This document shows positions 22,501 through 34,400 of a DNA stretch of 64,000 nt, piece after piece. The position numbers and the translations under genes are program-made. The notes below the pieces were generated by a model. The model was given only the letters and a program-made list of their open reading frames with translations, did no database searches and had not been told where the DNA came from. How positions within the stretch are numbered: the first letter of the stretch is position 1; the number at the start of each line of letters is the position of its first letter. The DNA is from Enoplolaimus lenunculus (Eukaryota > Nematoda > Enoplea > Enoplida > Thoracostomopsidae): contig JASANG010003910.1 in assembly GCA_030248215.1 (NCBI GenBank), forward strand, positions 62,001 through 126,000, in the 5' to 3' direction.

Positions 22501-25482
22501 ACAAAAATTACACGATTACACAGTAGATAGTGGCCGTTGTTACGGGTTGTTTATTTTTTAAATCATATTGAGTGCAAAAACTATCCGCACTATTGTAATA
22601 GATTTTGCTATGCTACGGCGGTCTGAAACGAACCATGGTCGCATATCTTAATAAATGAAGATTTTGAATGGCTGTATTAAAAAATTTTATGTACGGGCAA
22701 AACATATGGTAAAGAAAAAGACAGCGTTAAATAAGCTACCATGCAACCGGTGTAGGCTTATCAGATAAATTTTATGTATATTAATGTTTGCAGATCGTGG
22801 TTATTAATGTTGGTTCTGAACGTCGAGTTAGAGTTGTACTCTTAAATTATTATTTTAGATTCTATGGTTGCATCGCTCGAGATCCGGATGCCCACGAGCA
22901 TGAAACACTGGAGGCCATTAGGCGAAATGTTGACGGTCTTAAAGGTTTAGAATTTTTATGCATTATTGTTAATTTACTGGCCGATGTCAAGTATAAAAGC
23001 CTGTTCACTAGCCTAACGTAAAGCCAAGCCTAAGGGAAACCGAAATATAAGCCTGAGCCCTTCAGTGGCGCATCTTGAATTTTTGGCGGCGAGCGTGCAA
23101 TATTGCAAAAGGAGCATCGTGAGCGAAACGAGGGGGAAAGCGAAACAAATTTTAGACACTATTTTATCAAAAATGGATGTTTTTAATCTAAAAATGCACC
23201 TGGCTTCGCGCTCGCTTCTCTCTCGAAATTTCTTCACTACATATAGAACTGGTGAACAAAAGGTGTCGAGAAAATAAAGCTACGAATTTTTAATCTGAAG
23301 GGCATGGGCTGATCTGAGAGCAATTTTGGGAACGGGATCAAAGCAAAATAAAATTTTCTTTCAGCATGTAATGCAAAAATTGCGTTTGGTGTCTTTCTCG
23401 CTTCGCTTGCGAGGCTTTCAATTTTATTTTATCTTCATTTCTTTCAACCCTCGATTCCTCCGACACACACCACACTGAGGCCCGGCTCTTAATTTCAAGC
23501 TACAATGCGAACATCTGACGCGCGAGAGAGATGTGTTAGCTACGAATTTTTAATCTGAAGGGCATGGGCTGATCTGAGAGCAATTCTGGGAACGGGATCA
23601 AAGCAAAATAAAATTTTCTTTCAGCATGTAATACAAAAATTGCGTTTGGTGTCTTTCTCGCTTCGCTTGCGAGGCTTTCAATTTTATTTTATCTTCATTT
23701 CTTTCAACCCTCGATTCCTCCGACACACACCACACTGAGGCCCGGCTCTTAATTTCAAGCTACAATGCGAACATCGGACGCGCGAGAGAGATGTGTTAAC
23801 CTTCACATGTAAGCTCTCACTTTTTGTGAACATTTTTCGGCTTATCAGAATATATCTTTATAATTTTGCTGAATTTAAAACTTTGTTTTGCTATGTTTAT
23901 TAGGTATCAGCGTTGAAAGAAAGTGGTCGGAACTCAAACGCATTCTCCCTGGTCGATTTGGAGGACCTGTACTTAGAACAATGCTTCTAGTTGGGCTTGG
24001 CGAAATTTTAAGTTAGTTCTGTTTCAATACATTCAATATTTTCTGGAAATGTTCAGCATACAACTAAGACTAAGTTTTGTATTGGAACAGCTTTCATTTT
24101 CCAGCAGCCATTTTATGGAATCATTTTGATTATAAATATAACACAAATTGCTAAACAGTAGTAACATTGAAACATATTGTGTGAAAGTGTAAGAGATGTT
24201 TGAAGAGTAATGGCGGTGTATACCTTTTAAGTTATGCCGTGCAGCTGTGGTTCGGCACCGTACGGAAACGCAAGTGAATTGTCACATGTCTCCGCATAAC
24301 ATTTTGTTAAAAAGTGTTATTTTGTGTCGGACGGCGTTCCACGACAAAACATAGCGCCACTCTTATGCATATTTGTATTTGATGTACACAGTCTACTTAT
24401 TGTTGAAACTACAGAATTCCCCGAAAATCCAAACATTGATCGTTTTGAAGAAGTTCACAATCGTGCGTTTCCTCTGAAACCAGATGCATTAACGGTATTA
24501 TGCTCACTATTTGAAACCGAAGATCAGGTAAGTTTCATAGTTTCTAGGCAATTTGCTGTTCCAACTATTTTGTTATCTTTATAGGCACCAATGTGTACAC
24601 TGATATTATTGGTTGATAGTAATACAGTCACTCGCAGAATCAAGTTCTCAGCAGTTGCGATTTGTGTAATAAATCGGCGATCGCAGTTCCATAATCGCGT
24701 TTGAAATATTTTATGGCGCGCGACTAGACGGTATAAAAATTGCTATTTTAATATTAGACAATCTCGGCTGTAGTCGCGGTTATGGTCAAAGTAATTGCAT
24801 GCAATTTAAAGTGCGTTTGCGAGCGACTGTTCAAGAAACCAACAATCGCGATCCGAGCCGCGGTTTTGTGCGGAACGGCGATTGCACTTAATTCTGTTCA
24901 TAATTAGTAACTCTATTGCAAGTGGTGTATATTATTGGAAAACCTGTAAGACTTTTGAGAGCTAAAGTCTGTTGTGAGATGCTAGCACAAGAGTATATCG
25001 TAGAAAACAAACGAACTTTAACGTTATTAATAATTGTTTGATTTTAGATCTACGATTATACCTATGAAATGAAAATGTCAAACGCAGAACGAATTTTAGC
25101 TGTGTTTATAGTAAAGAATCGTGGCTTGTTTGCAGAGACGCTGCCAGAACGACGGCATAAGTTGCTGCAAGATCTCTATCTTGATCAAGGGAAGTCTAGT
25201 CCAACACTTCCGGTAAAGACTACCACAGAACTTGCGAAATATTTTGGAGAAAGCAGTTTAGCCGGCCATATGGATTCGTGGGTGCCTCCTGAATGCCCTG
25301 TAAATGGCTCGGTCGTTATTTTAGAAGGTGGTATAACGAAAGGACCAGCTGTGAAACGCGTGCTAGTGAAACTATTCGACGCATGGAAAGCAAGCAATTA
25401 CACTTTGACTAAGGAACAGCTATTGCAAATGATTGATTCTGATGATTTTGATAAGCAAATTGTGTCTGATTTACCCTCTTAA
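18819..25482 (+). CDS. TRNT1: CCA tRNA nucleotidyltransferase 1 (8 exons)
   Basis: Exons 18819-19213, 19640-19806, 21851-22009, 22281-22407, 22859-22944, 23904-24011, 24415-24527 and 25048-25482 join in frame to 529 residues. The enzyme adds CCA to tRNA 3' ends in nucleus/cytosol and mitochondria. Class II nucleotidyltransferase hallmarks are GGAARD (142-147), the metal-binding DID (156-158), RRDLTIN (230-236) and [12 protein letters not shown] (273-284), followed by the helical body domain. Human TRNT1 has 434 residues; the extra length is an N-terminal stretch of about 105 residues before [15 protein letters not shown]. Its first ~30 residues contain R and no D or E, like a mitochondrial presequence. 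The in-frame ATG at 19134 (residue 106) lies where the conserved part begins and could give a cytosolic form. If an unseen upstream exon exists, the true long start could differ. Confidence 0.95.
19503..19604. repeat. ATT/GTT microsatellite
   Basis: About 15 ATT units, then about 7 TTG units, then more ATT, directly upstream of the acceptor of TRNT1 exon 2 (AG at 19638-19639). The open frames of leucine, isoleucine or tyrosine runs across it are artefacts. Confidence 0.95.
20040..20330. repeat. Palindrome-rich repeat in TRNT1 intron 2
   Basis: Internally repeats 'gggaccttatcattttatcacaa'-like segments and 'gaaaaattgtaag', with mirrored ends (cagaaatttctgaccagaggg at left, attctgactggggacg at right). 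Likely a non-autonomous element; no duplication seen. Confidence 0.45.
20390..21260 (-). repeat. Dispersed repeat, second arm of the large inverted pair
   Basis: Reverse-orientation copy of 14525-15345, about 6 kb away, in intron 2 of TRNT1. Matching landmarks include 'ggctcctcataatctcccctg' near 20550 and 'ttagttcaatattctgac' near 21060. The 86-codon frame at 20968 lies entirely in the repeat. Confidence 0.65.
23279..23798. repeat. Two-copy tandem duplication, 260-bp unit
   Basis: The block beginning gctacgaatttttaatctg at 23279 is followed head to tail by a second copy from 23539 to about 23798. I count only about three differences (for example ttttggg/ttctggg and catctgac/catcggac), so the duplication is recent. 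It sits in the TRNT1 intron between 22944 and 23904. Confidence 0.9.
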
Positions 25483-25553
25483 TTTTTTAAGTTCACTTAC
25501 TGTAGTAAAACAGTGTTGATAGATTTAATTAAGTAAATAGCGTAGAAAATTTA

Positions 25554-25559
25554 AATAAA
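25554..25559 (+). promoter_or_regulatory. Polyadenylation signal AATAAA for TRNT1
   Basis: Canonical hexamer 72 bases after the TRNT1 stop codon, the first one downstream. Confidence 0.65.
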
Positions 25560-26269
25560 CCGAAAACTTAAGATACTGATATGGCCACATTGAAGTTTAT
25601 TCATTCAGAACTAAAAACAAAATGTTCGGCCCATGCTACGGGTCCCGACCGCGCAGTGTAAATTTAAGTATAAGCCTAATCCGGGTATCAGGGTGCTACC
25701 GAAGGTAAAGAATTTCGGAGCCGGAGCTCAACAAAACTTTTAACCATTTGATGAGTACTTTTGGCATGGACGAATTTATTGTCAACCATACTGCGTTCTC
25801 TTGGTGTGTTTTCTGTTGTTACCAAGTAAACATAATATTTCACAATAATATGATTCAACTTCAGTTTAAAATCGCTGCTCGATGTTCCGTTGTGCTTTCT
25901 ACGCAATCATAGGAATGTCCGTAGAATTTTGGTTTTACCGGTGGCATAGAATCATGGACTGAAAGGTTCAACAGGCCGCTGTATTTTTCCGAAATAACAA
26001 AAGTTCTGAAAATGTTATTTAGCTCGGTCTACCCGAAAATACAATATAAATCTTAAGGCACTATCAGATGCCGCTGAAGTTTTTAAATGTAACCAAAACT
26101 GAAGTTCTGAATATAGGTGAACTTGCTTTCTCTACTCAATGTGCTCTTAAATAGGTGTGTTGCAACCCTAAATTAAACGTGCTGTCTTCTGATCACATCA
26201 TTCGGCAGAATGGCACAATCTTCAAACACCAGTAATTAATCTTTTAACTCAATTGGCTGTCGTTTTCAG

Positions 26270-26361
26270 TCTCAGTGGTGTTGGGAGCTAATAAAGTGCG
26301 TAGGGAAAACATTGGAACACACAAAACGTTTCAGATATTCGTCTCCGGCAAGAATTACCGC
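26270..26361 (+). pseudogene. Orphan exon candidate, perhaps serine-protease-like
   Basis: Bounded by a good acceptor (gttttcag) and donor (gtgagtaag). The frame that stays open to the donor reads SVVLGANKVRRENIGTHK then TFQIFVSGKNYR. This resembles the 'vrLGahn...e.g.Q.f.v...NY' stretch of chymotrypsin-family (S1) proteases, but no neighbouring exon with the catalytic His, Asp or Ser was found on either side. It may be a relic exon or chance. Confidence 0.2.
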
Positions 26362-26729
26362 GTGAGTAAGTAGCCGGCTAACTTTATTCTATTTTATCGT
26401 GGTTTCGCAGGAAAACTTGATTTCCGAAAAACCACAATGTATACCTTATTAGATCAACATTGATATAGAGAAATTCAGTTAGGCGCTCGACTATTGACCA
26501 CTTAAAGCGTTTACTGTGAATAAGATAGACATAAAAGTGATTTATACACATGGTCAGGTACCAAAACGGAAACAAAAACCGCACAAAATGAATATATTAA
26601 TAAAACTTTTGCGTTGATATATAGTAAAGACTATTAACATAGAACAAATATAGTATAATATACAATCATAAAACTGCAGTACTCATATGGTATGACGTAC
26701 AGAAATAAAACGGATTCATAACAGGCTGT

Positions 26730-27111
26730 TGCTACAATTTTGGACCTTACGGTTCCGGTAAATGTTTACCGGAGTTAGAAATTTCAATATTAAATTTTGG
26801 TCGGTGGAAATTAAGAAATTTTACTAAAAAATGACGATAAAAATAATGTAGATTTTATTCGTTATAGTATATATAAACTTTGACAATCACAGAAAATAAA
26901 CCATCTAAGGTAGATTGCGCTTCCGCGGATTATGAAAATCTAAAATACAGAAGAGAAAGTGAATACTATCTCCGAGTAAGGGTTATTTCACCAATGCAAA
27001 AAAATCAAGATGAATTTTTCAGTGGCATGTATTTTTCATTTTCCCGTTCCGTTTCAGGTATAATTTTTCCAAATCCCGGTTCCGGTAAATTGTAATTCCG
27101 GTTGCACCCTG
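26730..27111 (-). mobile_element. Old hAT MITE of the CAGGGTGCAACCGG family
   Basis: The right end 'gtaaattgtaattccggttgcaccctg' closes at 27111. The left part has the family's ttccggtaaat...accgg pattern but its extreme terminus is eroded. The interior matches the copy at 56958-57308 ('aaaatgacgataaaaat', 'aataaaccatctaaggtaga'). Confidence 0.65.
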
Positions 27112-28451
27112 GTTCACATATTTCAGTAGGTATTGCCTATTTATTTTTAGACTGTGGTTATCACGAGCCTAGAGGTTGAGCAAGGCAAATATGTGTGCTC
27201 ACACCTGATTGTTTTTTGCAGTTGAATAAGCAGACTGATTCCTTTCGCCTTGTGTAACCAATTTGATACAGAGTTAGACGGTTGCAAAAATAACGCCGAT
27301 GTAGATAATTAAATTTCGTACTTCTGTACGCTAAATTTTATAAAAATCTGATCAACAAAAACTAACCAACGAGTAAAACAGAAAAACGAAGTACAAACAG
27401 TTGAAAATATAATTGATTTTTCACGGACGTCAATACACACTGGAACATTATCACAATATGCGACAAAATGTATGCAAAGTGCACAAGAAAATAATATCGA
27501 CAAGGAGAAAAACCTTAATGCAGTTGAATATTGCATTCACTATATGCAAATTGAATTTGACATATTCAAATTATAACTGTCATTTTAGTGTTTTCATTAC
27601 AGCACAACACGGCTTTTTAATAAGACCTCCTTACTAACTGATTTTACCGAAAACCAAATTAAAATGGCTTCTGCTGGCCTGCGATTTAAACGATACTTCG
27701 CAACAAATCATTTAAAATTGTTTAGGTTTGTACAAATAAACTTCACAGTATTTATGAGTTAAAAAGTGAAAATCGAAAATTGGGGTTTGTTGGTAAAATA
27801 CGCATTACAACGTTTGAAGACGAAATGTTCATATACAAACGGTTCAGGCCAAATTCCGACGTCAGTATATATCGAGACCACGCCTACTTGTTAAAAAATA
27901 CAAATTCATCTATGTCGTGCTCCAATCTTTTCATTAAAAATTGCCCAAATATTCATCGACCGAAAGTAGCATGTTAATTAAAATTAGGGTATATATAATA
28001 CATATACGTATGTAATATTTGAAATGTATGACTGCAATAAACAACTATCACCAATATAACAACACAACACTGCAACCTTGGACATGTTTTTAATGTTTGT
28101 ACTAGAACATGAATCGTAATACAGTAGCAGTACGTACCAAGAACACTAACGTCTTAAAATACCATGAATAAGAAGTTATAGACAAGCTTCAAACATAAAC
28201 TTAGTGTATGCCAAGAAGAGACCAGAGCTTGAACTAACCAACTGCCAGATTACTGTCGGTCGACTATATACATGCAGCACTAATACACACCGTTGTCCAT
28301 ATCTATTATTTTCGTTTTTATCAGTTAGTTTTACTACAGAGTCAGATTCTCAATAAGTTTTCACAAACATTGCCAGATTTCCCGTTTAAGTTCTAAAATA
28401 TGAATAAAATAATATTCGTGCAGAAATTTGCAGATAAAATGCACTAGACAA

Positions 28452-31400
28452 TCACAAATCAACAAACATCACACATTCTCCACCGACCGACACTTCTGTT
28501 ACCATTACACGGAGATTGTAGTTTAGCTCGTTTGCAGTGCACAGGACCCGACCAGTGCTCGAGCTACTAGTCGAAGGGCTGTAATCATCTGCCTTAATTA
28601 CTACAAGAGCTGGACTAAGTACTGATAATGAATGTGAGTCAACACCAAGACTACGCATAGCGCTGTCACCGCGTTTCCCCTGCTGTTTATCGCGCTTTCT
28701 CTTGCGTGAATTGTTATTTTCAGCCATACCAGAACTGCTTGACACCGAACAAACAGCAGCCAATGATCCCGGTGACACTACTAAACTTTGTTGTTCAGAC
28801 CTATTTAAATTATTATCAGAAGATCGTTCTGCGCCTTGATTAGACATGTGTACATTTGGCGAGGTGCAACGGGACATTTTACACGCTGACTGCGAACTTT
28901 TTGACGCCAAAAACGTTGTAGCAGCCAGTGGACCAAAGCACGGTGATAACTTCGGTGGAGTCAAAGGACCATCAGATTCATCATAACATACACTACTGTA
29001 TTGGTTCAGTTTATCGAGTTCATTACCAGAATCCACTGTCAAATCACGCCTGAACTCAACATCATTCGTTTCTGATGATGGGTAAACGATTTTATCAGAT
29101 CGATGTGTCGTTGATTTGTGTTTCGGCTTGTGAGATCGTTGGTGCCACAATCTATCGCTTTGAGCTGTAGACATCTGGCTGATAATCATAGGTTCAAGTC
29201 TGCCATCATTCATAGAACAGTCATTATTCTGCTTCGACGGCTGCGATGTAATATGTCGTACGGAAGGCTGAACAGCCGAAATGTCATCTAGCGACGTACT
29301 AACTGTAGCAAACCGCCGCGCGGCCGAGTCGTTGTCGCCATTGGTATGCAGCTTAATTCGGATTGGCGGTAAAACTTTTGACGTAGAAGCAGCTTCCGGA
29401 GCAGTTGTAGTCATTTTCCGGTCGACATCAAATTTATGACTGCTCGATGCATGGGAGTTTGGCGTCATATCCGAATTCACTGAAGTAACAGTCATCATAT
29501 TGAGTGCTTCCGCTACACAGCAAGTAGTCTTGGTTGGTCCAGGTGTTTTCGGCACTTCACCGTCAGCATCGTTATGGTTAGCAACCAGTTGCCCTGTACT
29601 ACGGACAATTGAAAGCGTTGCTTCAGATACTCCAACTGAGCTAAAGTTTAAATTGTTCGCTGATCTCCCTGGCGACGCAGCTACAACGACAACTTTTGAC
29701 CGAGGAGGAACTGATGACTGCGAGCGATTATCCTTGCCGCCGCCAAGCATTGCCACAGTTGCACTCTTCGGTGTCGGTGGTGCCGGGGCCATGAGTGTTG
29801 GTGGCTGCCGTCGCCCGTGATTGCTTGATGTCACTGCAGCTGCAGTCATTGACGAAACAACTGTACTACAAGAAGAATGATCTGGATCACTTGGATGCTG
29901 CATCGTTGTGGCAACACAAGTCGAAGTTGTTGTCGTTGTTGTTGTTGTTGTTGTTGTTGCTGCTGCTACTGCTGTTGGAGAACAACCGATTAGATTTTGT
30001 TGCTCACAGTGTGAAGACGAGTTTAAGGACATAGAGCCGTTGTTTACCACTGCTAAGTTGTTATTACCATTCTTTCCTGATGCTAACTTTGATAATATCG
30101 GAGACGGCAACTGGTGATTTTCTTGTGGAGTTGCTCTGCTATTGCTATCATTCCCAATAGATGTTTCAGTTGTTTTTTCATGTTTGAACCGTTTCCGATA
30201 TTTATCATCCCTAACAGTTGGGCTAACGTAGTGATGCACGCTACTGACATTGTTACCCCTAGCTATCGTTTCAGTAACGCTTGGATGCTTGATCAGTTCC
30301 TCACTGCCCTTGTCTTTATTGTGTTTACCACCGCTCACACTACTGCACGGCCTGCTGTTTGAATCCGCATCGTTGCTTGCATTATCATCATCGTCTCCTT
30401 CGCTTTCACTTGTTGCAAGCAGTTTATCATTTTTAAGCGTTACAGTTTCGTTCTTGCGAAGCTCACATTTACCTACCCGTGAAGAACCGATAATCTGATT
30501 GTCGTTGGACACATCGGCTACCGAATCACCTTTGCGATTAGTTTTGAAAACAACGTCTGCAAAGGATTGTTGCGAAATTTCACTGCTAACATCGCTAGTG
30601 GATACAGCTCGAGATTTAATATGGCCGCATCTGCTTTTGCGCCCACGGCGTGCAGGAACAACAGGCTTCGAGTCCCAATGTTTGATATTATCGGCCTACA
30701 AATACATTTTATACGAAGTACGTATAACGCAAACGTCGCCAGAATTATTTCATGCAGAAATTTAACACAGATTGCATCAAAAGTTCAACAACATACACTA
30801 ATTTTTAATGGTAGCATTTTGGCTAACTAACTATTTAATATCAGCGGCAACATGTTGACCAGGTTGCGTATGTATAATGTGTAATGGATAGGAAGCCTTG
30901 ATTTTCCTGGGCAACCTCATCAGTTTGCATGCAGCGGTTAAACTAGAAGAACTACGATATATCAATCCTATAAAACAGTTGGTGTTCAAGATACCATAAG
31001 TTTCAAATTTATCCTATTTTCCACGAAATACGTAATGAATACGTATAATTAAAGTTAACGCCCCATACACGTATTTTGAGCTAAGTTATAGCCGATTTTT
31101 ACGTACGTATGCAAATTAGTTATATTATTAAACTTCTGCTGACTCCTAATAGCTCTAGATAGCACATTATATAGGTTTATTGAACGAAGCGAAACTGCGA
31201 GCGAAGCTCGGAGTTTCGCGAAGCGTTTTATATTTTGTACTCTGGAGTCGAAAGGTGGATATCCGTCCGTCCGTCCGGAAAGAATCTCAGGAACGCTGAA
31301 CCGATTTTGATAAACTTTCTTTGTTTGAAAGCCAATTATCCTGGGTGTTAACCTCGCATTAGGGTTTTAGATTTTTAAGCTGTTTATTAGCTACAGGCTA

Positions 31401-34400
31401 ATTTGCACAATTAGTTAGGCCTAAATTAGGACTTTCTACATTATTTCACTAATTATTACAGTTACACGCAATCTAATTTCAGCATTAAAGGGTTTTTGGG
31501 TGCAAGGAATCAGAATAGACTGTTTACATACCTCCAAAACCGATAAATGAGTACTTAGCTAATAAATACTTAGCATATTAACATAGTTTATAAACCTAAT
31601 TATGACTTTTTACAATATTTCACTAATTATTACGAGTAAAGCAATCTAATTTCAGCACTAATGGGTTTTTATGTGCGAGGTATTTGAATAAATTGTTTAC
31701 AAACCTCCAAAACCGATAATTGAATAGTTTGCTAATAGCTAAATTGCATATTAGCTTAATTGACTAGACAAAATTAGGACTTAAATTATTTCAATAATTA
31801 TAGGTTTTTTGGGTGCGGGGAATCTGAATAAATTGTTTACAAACCTCCAAAACCGCTAAACGAATAGTTAGCTGATAACTAATTTGCATATTACCTTAAT
31901 TGCTTACGTGTGTTCGAGCTTCGCTCAATAAATGTAGTCCCACTATGACAGGTTTATATACTGTTCTATATGAGTTTTAGTTGCGTTGCAACGTGTATTT
32001 TCTAGAACAAAGGCGAGCCCGGGTACCAGTCAACAATGTTCATTAGGCCTACACAAGATGAAAAATTTTATTTGCTCGCTATAGAATTTCGTTCCAATTC
32101 GATCAAGAAATTTTGCAGGAAATACGTTCGCAGCGGTTGCGAATACAAAAGCAAAACCAACACATATGGAGCAAGCAATTACGCAGTTGATAACAAATAA
32201 TTTATCAACCGCGCTCAAATTAAATGCTCATTCCATATTAAAGCACACCTTTTTCACTTTGCCTTTTCGTTTCTTTTTAAAACCACGACGCAAAACAGCT
32301 TTTCTATCCTTCCACTCTTGTAATAACCGGCTGTCCAGAATGTTCTTTTCTGGCTCCCATGTATTTGACCTATTAAAAAAGCTAGAACTGCAAAATTTTT
32401 AACAACATAGGACAAAGGATAGCGACCAGGATAAATCCGGAGCTAAACCAGACATTATAAGCAAGCTAACGAAAAAAAGCCTCAGGTTTCAGTCACTGTT
32501 CTACATCTGTTGTCTTTGATTGCCGAGATATTTGGCTTCTGTTCGCTTCAAGCACTAAGTTTCTTTGACTATGAAATATTGCGCGCCACCTATCGTCAAA
32601 AATTTCTTTATCCGCTACTAGTACTAGCGCAAATTTTTTACCTCGTAAAGAATAAAAAATAGTTATTTACATAAATTAAAACAAACCACATTAAAGCAGT
32701 GTGTCGGCAGAAGTGGTCTTGCTTTATACATTATCCATAATATCTACGTGCAACTATACAACATTCACTCAGCACTTAATAATTATGCCTAATATACATA
32801 TAAATCAACAACTTAGAACAAATATTATATCCGTACGTAGAAGGCCATTCTTTCCATTTGATCAAATATTCTGTCCTGCCCTATAATAGAATGAAAAAAC
32901 TACATTATATTACACGTCATTGCAAATTAAAGCATTTCGGAATCAATGCCTCTATACCAGGGTGCAACCGGAATTACAATTTACCGGAACCGGAACAGGA
33001 ATTTGAAAATTTTACCGGAACCGGAAAGTGAAAAATGCATTTCACCAAAAATTTCATTTTAATCCTATTTTTTGCTCTACTATTTGTGAAATAAGCTTAG
33101 TCGAACATAGGTATTTATTTTATTTGTTGTATTTTAGATTTTCATCATCGACTGAAATGAAATCCACCATCAATGGCTTATATTCGGAGTACAAGTGGCT
33201 TTCAAAAGAGATTCTTAAAAATTATCAAAGTTAAAAAAACGGTTAAATTATAACACCGGAATTTTTAAATCCGGTAAAAATTTACCGGAACCGGAATTCC
33301 GGTTGCACCCTGCTCTCCTAGGTTCAAACAAAATTTCTTTTTGACACTAACTACAAAACTTCCCAAAAACTACTGACAGAAATTGCAGGGGGCTAGAGGT
33401 CCTGTTACTCGATTTTTCTTATAATCGTAAAAATTTAATTTTTAAAGATCAAACACACTTATTTGCATAATTTTTAGTTATAATGTAATAGATAAGCGTG
33501 TGAAGTGTGTTTACATGTTATATACAAACGATCAGGCTTTGTTAAATGGTATTTTCGCGAGCAATAAAAATCACTCATCCGGTCAAAGACCACCCTTCTT
33601 TTTCTGGTAGACGTAACCAACGTCATTCGTCCATCCAGCACTGGACCGGACTATCATAATCTCTGCGACAACGTCAACGACTATCTAGAGGAGTAGAACG
33701 ACTGATTTGCTCACCACAAGCTGGAATTGTCGCTGCCGAAGTCAACAGCCACACTGTTTACAACGCACATGCATGAATACAAAGTGGAGTTGGAAGTCAT
33801 CATAGGCGGGAATCGAATTCCCTCCCTGCAACGTGTACAGAATTCAGCACTTCGAGTTGCTACCGGATGTCATATTATGGCAGCACCCGATCACCTGCAT
33901 CAAGAAAGCAAGGTTCTACCAATCAAGGAGCACAACATCATGCTGTCAAAACAGTATCTACTGTCGTGCTAACAGAGCTGATCATCCATGCAGCGACCTA
34001 ACATCTCCCATACTAGATTCTAGTCATCAGCGCAATTTGCGAAACGATGTACCACATGCCTATACCAACGACCTGGTACGACTGGACGTTTCCCACGAAA
34101 CGCTGGTTTCAACGTGCAATCTTACAAAGCCGGACTCAGCAAGCTGCACCGAACAAGTGCAGAAGATGCGTTACAAGGTCGTAAAAAGAACGTGGTGCTG
34201 GGCGGTTATCCGCCGCCCAACGGCATCAACGACGAAGAGAAGGGGCTGTCGAGGAAGGCTAGATGTGTCCTGGCGCAACTACGATCACGGTGGTGCCAAT
34301 TGCTGAACAGCTACAAACATCGGATTGATGAAAACGTGTCAGGTTGTGCCCAGAATGCGGCATCAGGCCACTCACCGTTCAACACTTATTCGACTGCCCA

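Larger units (their letters stand above)
25483..28451. other. Spacer between TRNT1 and the Polycomb gene (convergent 3' ends)
   Basis: The two genes converge here. It holds the TRNT1 polyadenylation signal, a candidate orphan exon (26270-26361), an old CCGG-rich hAT MITE (about 26730-27111), a further MITE end at about 25687 (cagggtgctaccg) and a short frame from 27663 (MASAGLRFKRYFATNH) that looks like a mitochondrial presequence but leads nowhere I can recognise. Confidence 0.4.

Noticed and set aside
27663-27977. Possible small mitochondrial gene starting MASAGLRFKRYFATNH
   Set aside because: The start looks like a presequence, but the donor is poor and no downstream exon or family match could be found.
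29500-30117. Plus-strand frames opposite the Polycomb exon (about 70-106 residues)
   Set aside because: Antisense shadows of the long minus-strand exon, with Val/Leu runs from the trinucleotide tract.
33028-33234. 68-residue frame starting MKNAFHQKFHFN, seen again near 42159 and 59955
   Set aside because: It recurs because it lies inside copies of the CAGGGTG MITE in both orientations; no known protein and not under visible constraint.
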